From Luteitalea sp. (GTDB lineage Bacteria > Acidobacteriota > Vicinamibacteria > Vicinamibacterales > Vicinamibacteraceae), in contig WHTZ01000043.1 in NCBI GenBank assembly GCA_009377495.1, positions 1 through 53,303 of the forward strand: a stretch of DNA of 53,303 nt, read 5' to 3'. The position numbers were made by a program, and so were the translations under genes. A model generated the notes under the pieces. It saw nothing but the letters and a program-made list of their open reading frames with translations. It was not told where the DNA came from and did no database searches. Below, piece by piece: positions 1 through 9,926 of the stretch (position 1 is its first letter; each line of letters starts with the position of its first letter).

Positions 1-569
1 CGAAGGTTTCGCCCGGCACGTCCGTCGCCGTCTTTGGTCTGGGCGGCGTCGGGCTCAGCGCCGTCATCGGCGCGCGTGCAGCCGGCGCATGGCCCATCAT
101 CGCGGTGGATCCCGTCGATTCCAAGCTCGAGCTCGCGAAATGCTGCGGCGCTTCGCACACCATCGGCGCACGCGGTCAGGATCCCGTTGCCGCGATCAAA
201 GAGCTGACCAGGGGCGGCGTTGAAACCGCCCTCGAGGCCGTCGGCAGCGCGCAGGTGCTGGCCCAAACCTACGCGGCCACGCGACCGGGCGGCAAAACTG
301 TGTCCATCGGCATGCCTCACCCCAATCAGCAACTCTCCATCCAAGCCGTCAGCGTCACGGCGCAGGAGCGGCAGCTCGTGGGCAGCTACATGGGCTCCTG
401 TGTGCCGATGCGCGATATCCCCCGTTTCATGAACCTGTATCGCGCCGGCCTGCTCCCGGTGGATTTGCTGAAGAGCCGCGAGATAAAGCTGGAGCAGGTC
501 AACGAGGCATTCGACACGCTGGATCGCGGCGAGGTCGCACGGCAAGTCATCCGTTTCAAGGCTGCGTGA
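1..569 (+). CDS. Zinc-type alcohol dehydrogenase, C-terminal part (5' end outside window)
   Basis: The reading frame is open from the window edge (first full codon at base 3) to the TGA at 567-569. The visible part starts in the NAD(P)-binding Rossmann domain: a VAVFGLGGVGLSAV strand-loop-helix with GxGxxG, then IIAVDP as the second strand with an Asp that would favour NAD(H), then the ELAKCCGASHTI segment that typically follows in class III-like medium-chain dehydrogenases. The C-terminal lobe (SYMGSCVPMRDIPRFMNLYRAGLL) and terminal VIRFKAA match the usual end of the family. The zinc ligands would lie upstream of the window, so neither zinc binding nor substrate can be judged. About 188 residues are seen of the usual 360-380. 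It is probably a cytoplasmic alcohol/formaldehyde dehydrogenase. The next 270 bases hold only a gene remnant. Confidence 0.85.
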   Translation, partial: KVSPGTSVAVFGLGGVGLSAVIGARAAGAWPIIAVDPVDSKLELAKCCGASHTIGARGQDPVAAIKELTRGGVETALEAVGSAQVLAQTYAATRPGGKTVSIGMPHPNQQLSIQAVSVTAQERQLVGSYMGSCVPMRDIPRFMNLYRAGLLPVDLLKSREIKLEQVNEAFDTLDRGEVARQVIRFKAA

Positions 570-690
570 TGAAGATCGGCGACCCAGGCCAGCACGTCTC
601 GGTGTATCAGAGCGCCAGGAACACGCCCGTCAAGACCACCAAGAGGAGGGCCAGAAACCAGCCCCAGGAGGACAGCGATTTTCGCCCCTG

Positions 691-787
691 ATGGAGATCA
701 CGCCCGACAACGTCCGCCCTCAAGCGCGCCTGGGCGTTCGATACCGGCGCGACCGGCCTGCAGGTAACGCCGCTCGTCATCAACGGT
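691..787 (+). pseudogene. Remnant of a PQQ-dependent dehydrogenase
   Basis: Two overlapping frames together spell a conserved N-terminal stretch of quinoprotein dehydrogenases. The frame beginning at 691 reads MEITPDNVR, the usual 'xITPxNV' that opens the propeller domain. After a shift near 713 the next frame reads LKRAWAFDTGATGLQVTPLV followed by ING. In intact genes these are contiguous (ITPDNVxxLKxAWxFxTGxxxxxxTPLVxxGxMY). The match stops at about 787, directly before the next gene's leader. It is a short, frameshifted scrap of a quinoprotein glucose/alcohol dehydrogenase, not an expressed gene. The family reading is by eye from conserved motifs. The surrounding 570-690 and 788-838 hold no gene I can support. 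Confidence 0.6.
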
Positions 788-838
788 GGAGAGCCGCGCA
801 CGTGGCATGATACGTTCTGCAGGACAGGTCGTTCTCAC

Positions 839-3397
839 ATGCAGAAATTACCGTTCCTTTTCTTCATGCTCACATTTCTTGGCGTCGGCGCCAGTGCGCT
901 GGCGCAACTCGGCGACGGCAAGCGGGTCCAAGAGCAGCGATCGCTTGTACCTGCCGATCAGATTCCGCCAGGAACGCCGCTCACGCCGGAGGAGGCCTTG
1001 CAGTCCTTCACGCTGGCACGCGGGATCAAACTGGAGGTTGCGGCGTCGGAGCCGCTCGTGCAGGACCCGGTGGCGATCGCGTTCGGCACCGACGGGCGCC
1101 TGTGGGTCGTCGAGATGCGCGGGTATATGCCGGATCTCGACGGCGGCGGCGAAGACGCGCCTATCGGCCGCGTGGTCGTCCTCAGCGATCGCGACGGTGA
1201 TCGTCGCTACGACGACTCCCAGGTATTCCTCGACGATCTCGTCTTGCCGCGCGCCATCCTGCTCGTCGACGATGGGGCGCTCGTTGGCGCGCCGCCGGAG
1301 CTGGCATTTTGGCGCGATACCGATGGCGACGGGAAGGCCGACCATAAGGTCGTGGTCGCGACCGATTACGGCGTGAGGGTCGACCCCAGGCGCCCGCACC
1401 TGGCCAATCCCGAAAATGCGCCCAACAGTCTCCTGTGGGCGCATGACAACTGGATCTACAGTGCCCATTACACCAAGAAATTTCGCTATGCCCGCGGCGA
1501 GTGGGAAACGGCCGCGACGGAGTTCCGCGGGCAGTGGGGACTCAGCCAGGATGATAGCGGCCGTCTCTACCACAACGGCAACAGTAACCAGCTCCGTGTG
1601 GATGTGATTTTCGCCGACTATCTCAAGCGCAATCGCCATTATCCGGCGCTCAGCGGCTCACATATCACAGCCGCAGCCGATCAGTGGGTCTGGCCGGCGC
1701 GTGTCACACCCGGTATTAATCGCGGGTATCAGCCCGACATGTTGCGGGAGGGCCGGCTGAAGGTGTTTACCGCCGCGTGCGCGCCGTGGATTTACCGCGG
1801 CGATCTGCTGCCCCAGCTCTATGGCAACGCGTTTGTCGCCGAGCCCGCGGGGAACCTCGTTCGCCGCAATGTCCTCATCGTAGAAGACGGCGAAGTCCGA
1901 AGTCGTAACGCCTATGACCGCCAGGAATTCATCGCGTCCACCGACGAGCGCTTTCGACCGGTCAACTTTGCCACCGGCCCTGACGGGGCGCTTTACATCG
2001 TGGATATGTATCGTGGTGTGCTGCAACACCGCATCTCGCTGACCACCTATCTCCGCGGCCAAAGCGAGGAGCGTGAGCTCGCCCATCCGCAGCACTGGGG
2101 TCGCATCTATCGCGTCGTGCCGGCTGACAAGCTGGCGCCACGCGCCGCACGGCTTGCCCCGCTGACCACACGTCAGTGGGTCGAGCGCCTTTCACATCCG
2201 AACGCGTGGTGGAGGGAAACCGCGCAGCGCACCCTGGTAGAGCGCGCCGAGGCCGCGGTGGTGCCCGCGGTGCGCACCATCGCCGTCTCCGGGCCGGAAC
2301 CGCAGGCCCGCGTGCACGCCTTGTGGACGCTGGCGGGGATGGATGCGATCGACCGCTCGACAGTGCTCGCCGCGCTCCAGGACCCGGCCCCCGTGGTGCG
2401 CGTCGCCGGGCTCCGGATCAGCGAGCCGTTCTTGAAGGACCGCGGTCGTGCCAAGCTCAGGGCGCGCGCGCTCGAGCTCACAAAAGACGCATCGCCCGAG
2501 GTACAGCTTCAAGCGGTGCTGACCCTCGGCGAAGTCGGTGACCCGGATGTCGATGTGGCGGTGGCGGAGGTCGTCCGCGCGCACCCGCACAATACCTTCC
2601 TCGGCGACGCGTTTTACAGCGGTCTGTTCGGGCGCGAGCTCGGGCTTCTCGAACGACTGATCGCGGAGCCGGCGTGGCCCAACGACCCGGACGCGAATAC
2701 GGTCCTTTCGGGGCTCGCACAAGGCGTGTTCGGCTCCCGCGAGCTTCCCGCGATCGAGCGGATCCTGTCGCTCGCGGCCGCGATGCCTCCCGCGGCCGCA
2801 AGGCGCCGTGCTGCGCTCATCGACGGATTCATGTCCGCTGTCCCGACCACACGAAGTCCGTTGCGGTTTTCCAAGGAACCCGCCGGTTGGGCTGACATCA
2901 AGCAGCACGCGGCTGACAACGAGCGGCTCGCCGAATTGGACGCGCTCATGCTCTGGCCCGACAAGCCGGGCGTGGCCGTGGACGCGGTGGCGACACCGCT
3001 CACGCCCGAGGAGCAAGCCCGCTTCGACGTGGGCAACACACTCTTCGCCACGTGTGCCGCGTGCCATCACGCCTCCGGACGCGGGCTCGACGGACTTGGG
3101 CCGCCGCTGGTCGATTCCGAGTGGGTGGTGGGCTCACCCGAGCGCCTGATCCGGATTGTGCTCCACGGGCTGCGCGGGAGGATTGCGGTGCGCGGCCGCT
3201 CGTATACTGGTGATATGCCCGGATTCGACACACTCGACGACGACCAACTCTCGTCGGTGCTCACCTATCTACGCCGCGCGTGGGGCCACACCGCGTCACC
3301 GATTGATCCCTCGCACGTCAGGGCCGTTCGGAGGGCTACCGCTGCCCGGCTGGATGCCTGGACCAGTGGGGAGCTGCAGCGAGTGGAGACCAAGTGA
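839..3397 (+). CDS. Secreted beta-propeller/HEAT-repeat protein with C-terminal cytochrome c (PVC-type haem-binding protein)
   Basis: An 852-residue protein with a clear signal peptide (residues 1-22, hydrophobic FLFFMLTFLGVGASA, cleavage after LAQ). Residues about 45-425 form the 'membrane-bound dehydrogenase' propeller: VAIAFGTDGRLWVVEMRGY, DRDGDRRYDDSQVF and FRPVNFATGPDGALYIVDMY are typical blades. Residues about 440-690 are alpha-helical HEAT-like repeats (VRVAGLRIS, QLQAVLTLGEVG). The end is a class I cytochrome c domain with the haem site C739-A-A-C-H743 and a likely axial Met at 793 in GDMPGF. Such proteins are common in Planctomycetes and Acidobacteria and are thought to be periplasmic sugar or carbinol dehydrogenase-like electron donors; the true substrate is unknown. 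It converges on a sulfatase with 11 bases between the stop codons. Confidence 0.85.
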   Translation: MQKLPFLFFMLTFLGVGASALAQLGDGKRVQEQRSLVPADQIPPGTPLTPEEALQSFTLARGIKLEVAASEPLVQDPVAIAFGTDGRLWVVEMRGYMPDLDGGGEDAPIGRVVVLSDRDGDRRYDDSQVFLDDLVLPRAILLVDDGALVGAPPELAFWRDTDGDGKADHKVVVATDYGVRVDPRRPHLANPENAPNSLLWAHDNWIYSAHYTKKFRYARGEWETAATEFRGQWGLSQDDSGRLYHNGNSNQLRVDVIFADYLKRNRHYPALSGSHITAAADQWVWPARVTPGINRGYQPDMLREGRLKVFTAACAPWIYRGDLLPQLYGNAFVAEPAGNLVRRNVLIVEDGEVRSRNAYDRQEFIASTDERFRPVNFATGPDGALYIVDMYRGVLQHRISLTTYLRGQSEERELAHPQHWGRIYRVVPADKLAPRAARLAPLTTRQWVERLSHPNAWWRETAQRTLVERAEAAVVPAVRTIAVSGPEPQARVHALWTLAGMDAIDRSTVLAALQDPAPVVRVAGLRISEPFLKDRGRAKLRARALELTKDASPEVQLQAVLTLGEVGDPDVDVAVAEVVRAHPHNTFLGDAFYSGLFGRELGLLERLIAEPAWPNDPDANTVLSGLAQGVFGSRELPAIERILSLAAAMPPAAARRRAALIDGFMSAVPTTRSPLRFSKEPAGWADIKQHAADNERLAELDALMLWPDKPGVAVDAVATPLTPEEQARFDVGNTLFATCAACHHASGRGLDGLGPPLVDSEWVVGSPERLIRIVLHGLRGRIAVRGRSYTGDMPGFDTLDDDQLSSVLTYLRRAWGHTASPIDPSHVRAVRRATAARLDAWTSGELQRVETK

Positions 3398-3408
3398 TAC
3401 CACTCGAC

Positions 3409-4995
3409 CTATTTCAGGGGAGGGGCCCATCGTTCGGTCTGGATGACGTCGAATCGAACATCCGTGTCATTGGACTGGGGGCGCGTCGGGCGGCTCGTGC
3501 CGCGATCGACAATCCTTCCCAAACCGGCCGTGAGCCGCTGCACAATCTCGGGATGCTGTTTCGCCAGGTCGTTCTGTTCATTGATGTCCGCGTCTAGATT
3601 GTAGAGCTCAACGACGGCCGGCTTGCTGCGGGACTCTTTAAGGTTGCGTCCCCGGAGTCTGAAGACCACCTTCCAGGGCCCCTCGCGGTACGCAAACTCG
3701 CCGTCCACGGAGTGGCTGACCAGACTGGTTCGGGCAGCGGCACCGGTGCCTTTTCCCAGGAGCGTTGAGAGAAAGCTGAAGCTATCCTCGGCGACATTCT
3801 CCGGACGCTCTCTACCAAGAAGGTCGGCGACGGTCGCGTAAATGTCGGTAAGACACAGCAGCTGATCGCGTGAGCTGCTCGCGACATGCCCCGGCCAGCG
3901 AACCACAAAGGGAACGCGATGTCCGCCCTCCCAGATGTCGCCCTTGTGGCCGCGGAAGGAGCCGCTGGGCATGTGGCCGGCTTCGATCAGGCTGTCCCAG
4001 CCCGTGTAGTGGGAGTGGCCGTTGTCGGCCGTAAAGATGACGATCGTGTCATCGGCAATACCCGCCTCTTCCACCGCTTGAATGACTTGCCCTGCGCTCC
4101 AATCGGTTTCCATCACGAAATCCGCGATGGGAGCGATCCCGCTCCTGCCCGCGAAGTCTTTTGAAGGAACGACCGGCTCATGGGGCGACGTCATGGCGAA
4201 CAAGAGGAAGAACGGAGCCTCCATCTCGGCGCGCTGATGAATATAGTCGACCGCACGCTTTGTGATGTTCGGCAGGATTTGATCAAAACGCCAACCGGGA
4301 GCCATGGGCGCGCCCGCGAAGTTCTTCGGCATGACGACGCCTTCGTCCGCATCGTACTTGTAGCGGGCCGTGGGCAGCATCAGGATTCGGTCGTTCTCAA
4401 TGAACGTGAACGGAGGAAAATTCGGCACGTGGGTCCCGAAGTACTCGTCGAATCCCCGTCGGGTCGGCCCTTCGCGAAGGGGTTTTGAAAAGTCCCATTC
4501 GGCCCTCCACAGCGCGTTTCGATCTTCGACCATCCGACTGCGCTGCGGTCCCGGCCATTCCCAGCCCAAATGCCACTTGCCGACAGCGGCGGTGTGATAG
4601 CCGTGCTCCTTGAGCAGGCCCGGTAGTGTCAGGCGGCCGGCGTCGATGAGCGGGGGTTCGTAAGACGCCAGGACCCACTCCTGTAATCGTGTACGCCAGG
4701 CGTAACGGCCGGTCAGCAGGCCATAGCGCGTCGGTGTGCAGACGGCGGACGGGCTATGTGCGTCCATAAAGCTCATCCCCTGTCGCACGAAGCGGTCAAG
4801 GTAGGGTGTGGGAATCTTGTTCTTCGGATAGTGGGCCTGGATGTCCCCGACGCCGAAGTCATCCGCGAGAATCAGGACGATGTTCGGTGGCGTTTCCTTG
4901 GCATGAGAAAGGTTACACGAGGAAGCGGCGACGGCGAGGACCAACAGACTCAGACGCCATGGAAGTTGGCTCATCGCCGTCGTTCGCGTTTGCAT
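3409..4995 (-). CDS. Secreted S1-family sulfatase (CTPTR active site)
   Basis: A formylglycine-dependent sulfatase of 528 residues. I place the start at 4995 because a GGAGAG Shine-Dalgarno lies 7 bases upstream; the frame stays open to 5028. Residues 1-33 are a signal sequence (RLSLLVLAVAASS) ending at a Cys that gives a weak lipobox (ASSC27). The metal-binding Asp pair is D45-D46 in NIVLILADDFG. The catalytic motif is C86-T-P-T-R90, where Cys86 would be converted to formylglycine. Downstream are the family's GKWHLG and FTADNGHSHY segments. The GYHTAAVGKWHLGWEWPGPQ stretch is arylsulfatase-like. It probably removes sulfate esters from a carbohydrate in the periplasm or at the cell surface; the substrate cannot be read from sequence. 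It is transcribed divergently from the lacI-type gene. Confidence 0.9.
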   Translation of the reverse strand: MQTRTTAMSQLPWRLSLLVLAVAASSCNLSHAKETPPNIVLILADDFGVGDIQAHYPKNKIPTPYLDRFVRQGMSFMDAHSPSAVCTPTRYGLLTGRYAWRTRLQEWVLASYEPPLIDAGRLTLPGLLKEHGYHTAAVGKWHLGWEWPGPQRSRMVEDRNALWRAEWDFSKPLREGPTRRGFDEYFGTHVPNFPPFTFIENDRILMLPTARYKYDADEGVVMPKNFAGAPMAPGWRFDQILPNITKRAVDYIHQRAEMEAPFFLLFAMTSPHEPVVPSKDFAGRSGIAPIADFVMETDWSAGQVIQAVEEAGIADDTIVIFTADNGHSHYTGWDSLIEAGHMPSGSFRGHKGDIWEGGHRVPFVVRWPGHVASSSRDQLLCLTDIYATVADLLGRERPENVAEDSFSFLSTLLGKGTGAAARTSLVSHSVDGEFAYREGPWKVVFRLRGRNLKESRSKPAVVELYNLDADINEQNDLAKQHPEIVQRLTAGLGRIVDRGTSRPTRPQSNDTDVRFDVIQTERWAPPLK

Positions 4996-5241
4996 GCAAT
5001 AACTCTCCAGTCTGTCACGGACGCCCAACGACCTTCACACTCTCGTCGGCCGCGACGGTGGAGCAGCCCGATTCACAGAGCTCATATGCACCTTTTTCGG
5101 GTCTGAGCCTATCGAGATCGCCTCAAACTGCTATCGATGCTGCGTCCACCCAATCAGCCGACCGGCGGTCTTGCTTCGCCACTTGCGCCGGATTACAGGC
5201 ACCTGATCCACAATATTTCCCCCTTCCGATCTGGGAAAGAT

Positions 5242-5270
5242 TTCACAGAATGGTGGTAAACTGTCAAAAT
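5242..5270 (+). promoter_or_regulatory. Possible sigma-70 promoter of the LacI-type gene, in the 4996-5316 divergent gap
   Basis: The 321-base gap between the sulfatase and the regulator becomes AT-rich near the regulator. TTCACA (5242-5247) and CAAAAT (5265-5270) are spaced by 17 bases and could be -35 and -10 boxes. Two direct TGTCAA copies (5263-5268, 5280-5285) flank the likely start of transcription, where a regulator might act. I saw no convincing LacI-type palindrome and nothing else coding in the gap. Confidence 0.3.
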
Positions 5271-5316
5271 ATCTAGCACCTGTCAACCCCCCCGGCCGAG
5301 CGCCGGGCGAAGCCTC

Positions 5317-6396
5317 ATGCAGAAGAAACCGACCCGACACGAGGTGGCACGAGTTGCTGGAGTGAGTCCATCCACCGTTTCGCGGGTGCTAAACGGCAAC
5401 GCACATGTGGACCCGGCGATCCAGTCGCGGGTCATGGCCACGGCGACGCAACTGGGCATCGATCTGACGAAGGCGATGCAGGGTCGCATGATCGTCTTCT
5501 TGCTCGGAAACCGGGACGTACTCCATGAGTTCCAGTCCCGTATTCTGGTGGGCGCCGAGGAGTACTGCACAAACCATCGCTGGGAGCTCCTGTTTCTTTC
5601 CTTCTATTACCCCTCGACTGCCGCGTCTGGCGAGCTCAACCTGCCCCAGATTCTGCACAGGAAGAACACGGTCAGAGGCGTGATCCTCGGTGGTACGAAC
5701 TCCGCCAACCTCCTGCTTGCTTTACGCGAGCGCAGCATCCCTTTTTCTGTGTTGGGCAACAACGTCCTCGGGGAATGGCAGGCTGACCTGTATGACGTGG
5801 TTTCCTGCGATGACGTCCACGGGGCGTATGAGATGACGGCCTATCTCCTCTCGCGCCGACACCGCCACATCTGGTACGTGGGCAATGTGCGATTGCCTTG
5901 GTTTGCCCGCTGTTTTCGCGGCTATCAGCGCGCCATGGCCGAGGCTGGATTGCCTCCACGTTGCAGTGAAATCCGCTCGGACAGGCAGGAACTGGGGTAT
6001 CTCGCCGCGAAGTCGATCATCACGTCGGGTGAACCGGTCACAGCCATCTTCGCCGGGACCGATCAGGTTGCGCATGGGGTCTACCGGGCTCTGCGGGAAT
6101 TCAATCTTCGTATTCCCGACGACATCAGCGTCGCCGGATTCAACGATACCGAGGGCGCGATTCTGCATCCGGCGCTGACGACCGCGTGCGCATTTCCTCA
6201 GGAGTTGGGCAGGCATCTCGCAGAGCTTGTGACGACCCGCGTCGTCAGCCCCGATCTGACTCCGCGACAGATCTCCATACCAACCGAGCTGGTCAGACGA
6301 GAGTCGGTCGGAACATCTGGGGCGATGATCGACTCGAATGCCCAGGTCGCCGCAATAGGCGGCCTCCCACGCCCCAAGCCAGGAAGCCCACGATAA
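5317..6396 (+). CDS. LacI family transcriptional regulator
   Basis: A 359-residue regulator. Residues about 5-50 are the LacI helix-turn-helix and hinge: RHEVARVAGVSPSTVSRVLN, with the canonical VSPSTVSRVLN recognition helix, followed by VDPAIQSRVMATATQLG. The rest (about 65-330) is the periplasmic-binding-protein-like effector domain: ILGGTNSAN, FSVLGNN, DDVHGAYEMTAYLLSRRHRHI, PVTAIFAGTDQVAHGVYRALRE and the ISVAGFND strand all fit. It likely senses a sugar or sugar acid and controls the following oxidoreductase gene (start 15 bases after its stop) and perhaps DUF6807 and PhyH beyond. The C-terminal 30 residues after ELVRRES are Pro/Gly-rich and unconserved-looking. Effector unknown. Confidence 0.92.
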   Translation: MQKKPTRHEVARVAGVSPSTVSRVLNGNAHVDPAIQSRVMATATQLGIDLTKAMQGRMIVFLLGNRDVLHEFQSRILVGAEEYCTNHRWELLFLSFYYPSTAASGELNLPQILHRKNTVRGVILGGTNSANLLLALRERSIPFSVLGNNVLGEWQADLYDVVSCDDVHGAYEMTAYLLSRRHRHIWYVGNVRLPWFARCFRGYQRAMAEAGLPPRCSEIRSDRQELGYLAAKSIITSGEPVTAIFAGTDQVAHGVYRALREFNLRIPDDISVAGFNDTEGAILHPALTTACAFPQELGRHLAELVTTRVVSPDLTPRQISIPTELVRRESVGTSGAMIDSNAQVAAIGGLPRPKPGSPR

Positions 6397-6410
6397 CCCG
6401 GAGGCCCAAG

Positions 6411-7778
<1,368 letters not shown>

Positions 7779-7832
7779 CAATGACGGGGCTCATTCGCGA
7801 TAAAGGGTGCTCGTGATTGGAGGGGGCAGCCT

Positions 7833-9008
7833 GTGGAACGCAGGGATAACCGGGTCGGTTCATGCTGCGCAGCGGCATTGGTGCTCGCGATGGCTGGATC
7901 AGGAATTGGGAACCAGGAATCGGGAATCAGGAATCGGGAGTCGGGAATCCGGACGATTGCGGCTATGCGGGTGGGAAGCAGCGGAGCCGCTACTACACAG
8001 GACGCAGATCTAGCCGTTGAGATCGTGCCACACGAAGACCAGCGACGTGTGGACATCACGGTCGACGGAAAGCCGTTCACGTCGTACATCTGGCCGACGA
8101 CGCTCACGAAGCCTGTGCTCCAGCCGATCCACACGGCGGACGGCGTGGAGGTGACACGCGGCTTTCCACCAAAGCCCGGCGAGCGTGCCGATCATCCGCA
8201 CCAGGTCGGGCTCTGGTTCACCTTTGGCAACGTGAACGGCTTCGACTTCTGGGGTAATTCGGATGCCATTCCCCGCGATCGCCGGCCGAAGATGGGCACG
8301 ATCTTGCACAAGAGGATCACCGAAACGGAGAGCGGATCGGGCGAGGGTCGCTTGGGCATCGAGGCCGTGTGGCAACAGGGCGACGGAACCGACAGCTTGC
8401 GGGAGGAGACGACGTTCGTCGTGCGCGCGGCGCCTGGCGTGCGGATGATCGATCGCCTCACCACCCTCACGCCGCTCGCGGGCACGGTGTCCATGAGCGA
8501 CACCGCGAATGGTGAGGTGGCGGAGGCGGGCAAGGAAGGGATGCTCGGCATTCGTGTGACACGTGCGCTCGAGGATCCCAACGAGACAGGCGGCGCGCTT
8601 ACCGATGCCTCGGGCAACGTGACCGAGGTGGCCGACATGGACAACTCGGGCGTCACCGGCGTGTACACGAGTAGCGAAGGCACGCGGGGTAAAGATGTGT
8701 GGGGCACCCGCGGCCGTTGGATGATGCTCTCGGGGACCCTCGAGGGCAAGCCTGTCACGATTGCGATTCTCGATGCGCCGAGTAATCCTGGCTTCCCGAC
8801 GTACTGGCACGCACGCGGCTATGGCCTGTTCGCCGCGAACCCTCTTGGCCAAGCCGTCTTCAGCGAAGGCAAAGAGCGTTTGAACTTCACGATCGAGCCG
8901 GATCGCCCCGCCACGTTTCGCTATCGTGTGCTCATCGTGAGCAGTCAGCCGTCATCCAAGGATATGGAAGAGCGCTATCAGGAGTGGCTGAGCCAAAAGG
9001 GAGGGTAA
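7833..9008 (+). CDS. Secreted DUF6807 (PmoA-like) family protein
   Basis: A 391-residue protein starting at GTG 7833 with a strong AGGGGG ribosome site about 7 bases before. Residues 1-23 form a signal peptide (CCAAALVLAMAGS). Residues about 23-41 (GIGNQESGIRNRESGIR) are encoded by a heptamer repeat and look like an insertion between signal and mature domain. The mature region has the DUF6807 pattern: VDGKPFTSYIWP, RGFPPKPGERADHPHQVGLWF with paired His, GFDFWGN, and a later SDTANGEV and ARGYGLFAANPLG. The family is often called 'methane oxygenase PmoA' in error; it has a beta-sandwich and is usually found beside Gfo/Idh oxidoreductases in carbohydrate loci, as here. Biochemical function is not established. 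Confidence 0.85.
   Translation: MERRDNRVGSCCAAALVLAMAGSGIGNQESGIRNRESGIRTIAAMRVGSSGAATTQDADLAVEIVPHEDQRRVDITVDGKPFTSYIWPTTLTKPVLQPIHTADGVEVTRGFPPKPGERADHPHQVGLWFTFGNVNGFDFWGNSDAIPRDRRPKMGTILHKRITETESGSGEGRLGIEAVWQQGDGTDSLREETTFVVRAAPGVRMIDRLTTLTPLAGTVSMSDTANGEVAEAGKEGMLGIRVTRALEDPNETGGALTDASGNVTEVADMDNSGVTGVYTSSEGTRGKDVWGTRGRWMMLSGTLEGKPVTIAILDAPSNPGFPTYWHARGYGLFAANPLGQAVFSEGKERLNFTIEPDRPATFRYRVLIVSSQPSSKDMEERYQEWLSQKGG
7902..7950. repeat. Seven tandem GGAATCN-type heptamers inside the DUF6807 gene
   Basis: Seven 7-base units in a row: GGAATTG, GGAACCA, GGAATCG, GGAATCA, GGAATCG, GGAGTCG, GGAATCC. Arrays of GGGAATC-like heptamers are known mostly from between genes in some GC-rich bacteria. 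Here the array lies in frame directly after the signal peptide. Because seven is not a multiple of three, gain or loss of one unit would shift the reading frame. Confidence 0.9.
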
Positions 9009-9027
9009 AGAAAGGATGGAGAGGGGC

Positions 9028-9876
9028 ATGAGCAACGTCCTGGCAGACGAACAGGTGACAGCCTATCATCGCGATGGCTATGTGATCACGCGCGGGTTGT
9101 TTGACGCCGACGAAATCTCCCTGCTTCACCGATCCGCCTTGGAGGACCGCGAGCTCGACAGGCATGCCTATGGCCGCGCCGATGGCGAAGGCGGCACCGT
9201 CCGCCTCTCGCTTTGGAATCACCCTGGTGACACGATCTACGGAATGTTCGCCCGCTGCCGGCGAGTCGTGGACTCCGTGGAGAGACTACTCGGCGGGGAG
9301 GTCTATCACTATCACTCGAAAATGATCCTCAAGGACGCCAAGGTCGGCGGCGCGTGGGCGTGGCATCAGGATTATGGGTACTGGTATCACTACGGCGTCC
9401 TGTCTCCGCTTCTGACGAGCATCAGCATTGCGGTCGATCCCGCCACGCGCGCCAACGGGTGCCTGCAAGTGCTGAAGGGGTCGCACCTGATGGGACGTCT
9501 CGACCATACCCTCACGGGCGATCAGGCCGGAGCTGATATGGAACGCGTCAACGAGGCGGCGAAACGCCTGGAGCGTGTGTATTGCGAGATGGCACCCGGT
9601 GATGCGATGTTCTTTGACGCCAACCTGCTGCACCGTTCTGACCAGAACCGGTCTGATACGGACCGGTGGTCCTTAATCTGCTGCTACAACGCCGCACGCA
9701 ACGATCCGTACAAGGACGGGCCGCATCCACGCTACACGCCGTTGGTAAAAGTGGACGACGACGCGATTGAACGCGTTGGCTTGAGGCGCTTTGAAGCGGA
9801 GGCCGCGGAAGGAACGTGGGTTCGGTCTGACGCAGCAGACACGGCTGGCCGTTTCAAGAAGGCGACGACGAAATAG
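9028..9876 (+). CDS. Phytanoyl-CoA dioxygenase (PhyH) family oxygenase
   Basis: A 282-residue Fe(II)/2-oxoglutarate-type oxygenase. I prefer ATG 9028 (GGAG six bases upstream) to ATG 9016, which lacks a site. The family N-terminus YHRDGYVITRGLFDADEI is present. The facial-triad ligands are H113-x-D115 in WHQDYGYWYHYG and distal H202 in DANLLHRSDQNRSD, followed by an Arg-Trp-Ser (DRWSL) where the co-substrate carboxylate normally binds. TRANGCLQVLKGSH is the classic PhyH segment. It is cytoplasmic, with no signal. Members in sugar-catabolic clusters hydroxylate small molecules of unknown identity. The start is 19 bases after the DUF6807 stop, so the two are probably co-transcribed, possibly with the LacI-controlled oxidoreductase upstream. 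Confidence 0.9.
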   Translation: MSNVLADEQVTAYHRDGYVITRGLFDADEISLLHRSALEDRELDRHAYGRADGEGGTVRLSLWNHPGDTIYGMFARCRRVVDSVERLLGGEVYHYHSKMILKDAKVGGAWAWHQDYGYWYHYGVLSPLLTSISIAVDPATRANGCLQVLKGSHLMGRLDHTLTGDQAGADMERVNEAAKRLERVYCEMAPGDAMFFDANLLHRSDQNRSDTDRWSLICCYNAARNDPYKDGPHPRYTPLVKVDDDAIERVGLRRFEAEAAEGTWVRSDAADTAGRFKKATTK

Positions 9877-9896
9877 CTCAGATCACTCCTTCAGAA

Positions 9897-9926
9897 GTAG
9901 GGCGCCCCTTTAGGGGCGCCTGCTAC
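9897..9926. repeat. GTAGGG/TTTA palindromic element between convergent genes; likely bidirectional terminator
   Basis: GTAG (9897-9900) is followed by an 8-bp perfect stem (9901-9908 with 9913-9920), loop TTTA, then TG and CTAC (9923-9926), so the element is nearly fully palindromic. It fills the gap between the PhyH stop (9876) and the sulfatase stop. The sulfatase TAG stop (9925-9923 on the minus strand) is supplied by the element's own terminal GTAG. There is no T-run, so termination is inferred from position and stem strength. Confidence 0.8.

Noticed and set aside
607..801. Minus-strand frame with a hydrophobic C-terminal segment (WGWFLALLLVVLTGVFLAL)
   Set aside because: It could be a small membrane protein, but it overlaps the PQQ-dehydrogenase remnant, has no ribosome site, and its N-terminal half is not protein-like. 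Too weak to list as a gene.
848..1639. Long antisense frames opposite the haem-propeller gene and most other large genes
   Set aside because: They follow the GC-rich third-position pattern of the real gene on the other strand and have Arg/His-rich, non-conserved translations.
6186..6410. Long upstream extension of the Gfo/Idh frame
   Set aside because: It overlaps the LacI gene and reads as low-complexity Arg/Pro sequence; the GGAGG site and Tat signal set the start at 6411.
7902..7950. Could the heptamer array be a small CRISPR?
   Set aside because: Units are contiguous 7-mers without spacers, and no cas genes are present.
7833..9008. Naming the DUF6807 gene as methane monooxygenase PmoA
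   Set aside because: It lacks membrane helices and copper ligands of particulate methane monooxygenase; the label in databases is a misnomer.
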